From Coriobacteriales bacterium (GTDB lineage: Bacteria > Actinomycetota > Coriobacteriia > Coriobacteriales > Atopobiaceae): a stretch of DNA of 43,714 nt. The translations under genes were made by a program, and so were the position numbers. The notes beneath the pieces were generated by a model that saw nothing but the letters and a program-made list of their open reading frames with translations, was not told the origin of the DNA and made no database searches. Below are positions 40,796-43,714 of this stretch, one piece after another. Numbering within the stretch: the first letter of the stretch is position 1; each line of letters starts with the position of its first letter. The stretch spans positions 1 through 43,714 of the forward strand of contig JAQXQO010000023.1 in assembly GCA_029101205.1 (NCBI GenBank). The letters are read 5' to 3'.

Positions 40796-40821
40796 GAAGT
40801 CCCTCCAGAAGTAGAACTGAT

Positions 40822-40880
40822 CGATAGCAATCTATCGTATCCACAATATTAGATTAATTATCGAAGATATCCTACGATAA
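40822..40880 (-). promoter_or_regulatory. AT-rich control region with CGATAG/TTATCG palindromes
   Basis: The 116-bp gap between rloA and the helicase gene is strongly AT-rich. CGATAGCAATCTATCG (40822-40837) is a perfect 6-4-6 inverted repeat. TTATCG...CGATAA (40858-40880) is a 6-11-6 repeat whose centre holds GATATC. A further TTATCGAT follows near 40893. The shared word suggests operators for one regulator. Confidence 0.55.
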
Positions 40881-40911
40881 ACGCTCTATTTTATCGATGA
40901 TTGGTAAACTC

Positions 40912-43714
40912 CTATGACCTTGTGAGCTCCCCCGCAAGCTCGCGGTTCACGATGCGGACGCTGCAGTCATCCGAGCGGGCAAAGGCCAGAGGCGGGATGC
41001 CACCGAACCAGACCAGCTCCGCATCGAAGACCGCGGCGCTCGGAACCTTGCCAGACGTCCGGGTGACCCGGCAGCCCATCTGCTCCAGCCGGTCCAGGCA
41101 GACTTGCACGCCATCGGCTCCCGGCTTTGCGGGGACCACGACCGACACCTCCACACCACGAGCCACAGCTTCGCGAAGCGCGGGCTCTACGACATCCACC
41201 GCCTTCGGTGCCACCCATGCCGAGAAGAGCGCAATCTTTGCCCGGGCCCTCTGGATGTCGCTTTGCAGGAGGGCAGTCGCAGCGGGGCCGGCCGTCACGA
41301 TGTGGCTGGGCTCCGCGCCGGAGCCCGCATCCCGAACCACATATCCCAGCTTGGCGTACGCCTTCAGCCGGCCATGCCATTGCCTGGCAAAGAGCGGCAC
41401 CAGCTCGTCGATGTAGTCGTACACGCAGACGTCGGCCTTTCCTGGCATCTGTCGTTGGATTCGGCCGACCAGCTGGGTGAGCAGCCCCTCCCAGGCCACC
41501 GGCGCCGCCAGCAGCAGCGTATCCAGACGAGGCTCGTCAAAGCCTTCGCCCACATATGAGTCAGTGGCCACGATGCATGCGGGCTGATTCGTCGGAAGGT
41601 TTCGTATTTGATCCAGACGCTCGCGACGGGTCTTCTGGCCATCGCTTCCCACCAGGGTGATTACCGTGGGAGACTCCGTCATGGGAATCCGCTTCGTTAG
41701 AGCTCCCTTCTTCGGGCGGGGGCATTCGTTCAGTCGCTTCTGGATGAGCTCGGCCAACGTACGAGCATGGTCGACGCGCCTGGTCAACACCAGTGGATAC
41801 CTGCCCTGCACCACAGCGGCATACGCGTCGTCAGCTATCTGGGCGTTTCTCTGCTCGCTGCTGCAGATAACATCCAGAAGCCCATTCCAATCCGCAGGGT
41901 CCATATCCGCAGGTGGCCGGATTCCCGTAAATCGTGGCACCAGCACTCTGGCGGCACGCTGCACCCGCTCCTTCGCATCCGGCTTCACCGTCATGCGCAC
42001 AGGACCCAGGAACATCTGGAGCGCCCGATCCAGGCGGTCCTTTCTGCGAGGCGTGGCTGTAAGCCCATAAACATACTTTGCATTACTGCGTTTCAGCACC
42101 TCTACCAGGCCGGATGCGGGAACATGCTGTGCCTCATCCACCAACACCATGCCATAGCGGCTCACCAGGTCGCTCACCTGGCGATCCCCCGTCACCTTGC
42201 CATTCTGCATGAGCGACGACACCAGGGCTATGTCCACGATGCCACTGGGAAGCTTCTTCCCTCCGCCTATCACACCAACCTGGCCCGGCTGGTTTTTCTT
42301 CTTTCGTCCTGTCGGTGTCAGCAGAACGGGCGGGTCATCGTGTATCTGCAAGAAGTGCTCCAACGATTCGCGCCATTGGTCCAGAAGCGAGCTGCTGGGC
42401 ACCAATACCAACGTGCTGACGCCTTTATTTGCAATGAGGTTTGCCGCAACCACGGTCTTTCCGAAGCCGGTAGGAGCCACCAGCATGCCATCGTCGTACT
42501 GCGCAAGCGCACCTGCAGCCTCACCTTGACCCGCGCGCAGCGTGCCGACAAAGTTGGCATGAATCGTGCGTCCCAACGTCCGCTTGTCGTGCACGTCGAC
42601 CTTGCAACCACATTCGCGCAGGTAAGACATTGCAGCATTCTGGCACCCGCGAGGCAGACGCAACACGACATCGGTCTCCTCGCCAAACCACAGATAGCGA
42701 GGGGTCGTCTTTGGATAGATCCTTTGGTGCATCCTCTGCTTCAGAAAAAACTCAGGATTTGCCATCGCTGCCAGGCTAGACAGGTCCGTCACCATGGGTT
42801 GCGACAGCTGGTCCTTTCTCAGCTGCACCATGCCGTCAAGTGTGATGTCGATTTGCGATGACGCCGCATTCGATACCGTGGCAGCTTCGGTCACCGCACC
42901 ATCGGCGGCCACCACGTTCTTCTTGCTGTTCCAACGAAGTTTCCCGCTCCCCATCGCAGGAGCAATGTAGCCTTCCGCCAGCTCGTGCACCGTGGAGGCT
43001 GGCACCCTTTCAACGGACGAGAGGAACGCCCATTGGTCGTCGAATGGCCTGAAGTCGTCATCCACAAAGACGCTGTTGCCCTCCCGAACTGCAGCGCCTT
43101 GCAGGGGAAGAGCAATGAGATTGCCCAGGCCATCCGAGGTAATGGAGTCTTGCGTCGGAAACAGCCGGTCATACGAATCGAATCCGATCTTTGAGCAGTG
43201 CCGCCGCGCATCGTCCAAAAGGAGCGTGCCCAGCGTACGCGCCTCTGCCGCAGGGACTTCCTGCTGGAAGAACATCCACACGTGAGCGCCCTGCCCAGAG
43301 CGCGACCTCTCCACCGCACAGAAAAGGTCTCGACGGCGGCAAGCGTCTCGATACGCACTTGCAGCCTCCTGCCACCCATCATCGTCGAAGTCCGCCGCCA
43401 GCAGCCAGCAGGTAGAGTCTTGGGTCATGGGGTACAGTCCCAGCACATCTTTGCGCCGAGGGTCCGCACCCACGAAATGCTTTATCAGGGTGCGGGCATC
43501 TGGCGCATGCAAGCTGCGATTCGGACATTCGCTACACTTCACGTGACGTCGGTCGCACAGACCCGGATGCCATAAATTCGAGCAGGCAGGGCCATATCCC
43601 ATATGCCCATCTTTGCGCAGGTAACCAGTGGCGTAGGCATCAGGCCTGCCGCGGAACAGCGACCTAAACAGCGCGATTTTCTGCGAAGAAGGGCTGTTTC
43701 GGGTAACGATGTTT
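40912..43714 (-). CDS. TOTE-type conflict-system primase-helicase with C-terminal PLD-like domain (5' end outside window)
   Basis: The frame stays open to the right edge, so the start is missing; 933 residues are visible. They begin with SQKIALFRSLFRGRPD, then a CX8CX6CX2C zinc-binding cluster and an archaeo-eukaryotic primase domain (DFDDDGW at 108-110, ERSRSGQGAHVWMFF). A superfamily 2 helicase follows: Walker A GFGKT (K419), DEAQH (526-530), TATPRR and a helicase C region ending GRIQRQ. The last 120 residues resemble a phospholipase-D fold, but the HxK(x4)D motif is not evident. This order matches proteins annotated as TOTE conflict-system primase-helicases. It is upstream of rloAB on the same strand, forming a defence island. 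Confidence 0.87.
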   Translation of the reverse strand, partial: NIVTRNSPSSQKIALFRSLFRGRPDAYATGYLRKDGHMGYGPACSNLWHPGLCDRRHVKCSECPNRSLHAPDARTLIKHFVGADPRRKDVLGLYPMTQDSTCWLLAADFDDDGWQEAASAYRDACRRRDLFCAVERSRSGQGAHVWMFFQQEVPAAEARTLGTLLLDDARRHCSKIGFDSYDRLFPTQDSITSDGLGNLIALPLQGAAVREGNSVFVDDDFRPFDDQWAFLSSVERVPASTVHELAEGYIAPAMGSGKLRWNSKKNVVAADGAVTEAATVSNAASSQIDITLDGMVQLRKDQLSQPMVTDLSSLAAMANPEFFLKQRMHQRIYPKTTPRYLWFGEETDVVLRLPRGCQNAAMSYLRECGCKVDVHDKRTLGRTIHANFVGTLRAGQGEAAGALAQYDDGMLVAPTGFGKTVVAANLIANKGVSTLVLVPSSSLLDQWRESLEHFLQIHDDPPVLLTPTGRKKKNQPGQVGVIGGGKKLPSGIVDIALVSSLMQNGKVTGDRQVSDLVSRYGMVLVDEAQHVPASGLVEVLKRSNAKYVYGLTATPRRKDRLDRALQMFLGPVRMTVKPDAKERVQRAARVLVPRFTGIRPPADMDPADWNGLLDVICSSEQRNAQIADDAYAAVVQGRYPLVLTRRVDHARTLAELIQKRLNECPRPKKGALTKRIPMTESPTVITLVGSDGQKTRRERLDQIRNLPTNQPACIVATDSYVGEGFDEPRLDTLLLAAPVAWEGLLTQLVGRIQRQMPGKADVCVYDYIDELVPLFARQWHGRLKAYAKLGYVVRDAGSGAEPSHIVTAGPAATALLQSDIQRARAKIALFSAWVAPKAVDVVEPALREAVARGVEVSVVVPAKPGADGVQVCLDRLEQMGCRVTRTSGKVPSAAVFDAELVWFGGIPPLAFARSDDCSVRIVNRELAGELTRS

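Overview
The window is GC-rich, densely coded on both strands and punctuated by gene-poor stretches. The gene set points to a strict or facultative anaerobe of the Actinobacteria, most likely class Coriobacteriia (Olsenella/Atopobiaceae-like). This is inferred from the reverse rubrerythrin, the MalY-type C-S lyase, a stand-alone AICAR transformylase paired with a PurO-type IMP cyclohydrolase, the DUF4012/CpsB cluster and the Shine-Dalgarno style. No 16S or other taxonomic marker is present, so the assignment is tentative.

Layout. 1-5.2 kb: partial PHP-domain protein, Nudix hydrolase, MalY-type aminotransferase and a one-chain L-serine dehydratase (beta-ACT-alpha). 5.2-7.7 kb: repeat-rich spacer with a solitary AbiEi/DUF559-like gene of lower GC. 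7.9-9.9 kb: COG0523 metal GTPase and pyroglutamyl peptidase. 10.1-12.4 kb: purine operon purO-purH on the minus strand, preceded by a ZTP riboswitch with an intrinsic terminator. 12.7-17.9 kb: GNAT acetyltransferase, YdjM-like membrane protein, nitroreductase, a decayed pirin gene, an Nramp Mn/Fe transporter and a CmpB-like membrane protein. 18.0-19.5 kb: 1.5 kb of spacer full of repeats. 19.5-26.2 kb: six minus-strand genes (FxLYD lipoprotein, ManA, RsmJ, NlpC/P60-like protein, esterase, nitrilase). 26.3-33.2 kb: reverse rubrerythrin, HAD phosphatase, SRAP protein, AzlCD, AlkD-like protein and a histidine phosphatase. 33.6-38.5 kb: ArsC/Spx-like protein, an exopolysaccharide-related operon (small membrane protein, CpsB-like PHP phosphatase, DUF4012) and a serine hydrolase. 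38.7-43.7 kb: a defence island with RloB and RloA (lower GC) beside a primase-helicase of the TOTE conflict type that runs off the right edge.

How parts work together. AICAR transformylase consumes 10-formyl-tetrahydrofolate. ZTP derives from AICAR and rises when folate is short, so the ZTP riboswitch ahead of purO-purH closes a direct feedback loop. Rubrerythrin, the nitroreductase, the Nramp transporter, the metal GTPase and the iron-sulfur serine dehydratase fit an oxygen-sensitive, metal-dependent metabolism.

Two genome-scale signals stand out. First, a 67-bp hairpin element with conserved arms and variable loop occurs eight times, only between genes. Its length is almost invariant, and three copies are followed by an ATACCCC-type palindrome. 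Second, short degenerate tandem repeats occur in most spacers, and low-complexity insertions or tails sit in otherwise conserved proteins (serine dehydratase, RsmJ, SRAP, AzlC, the esterase and the NlpC-like protein).
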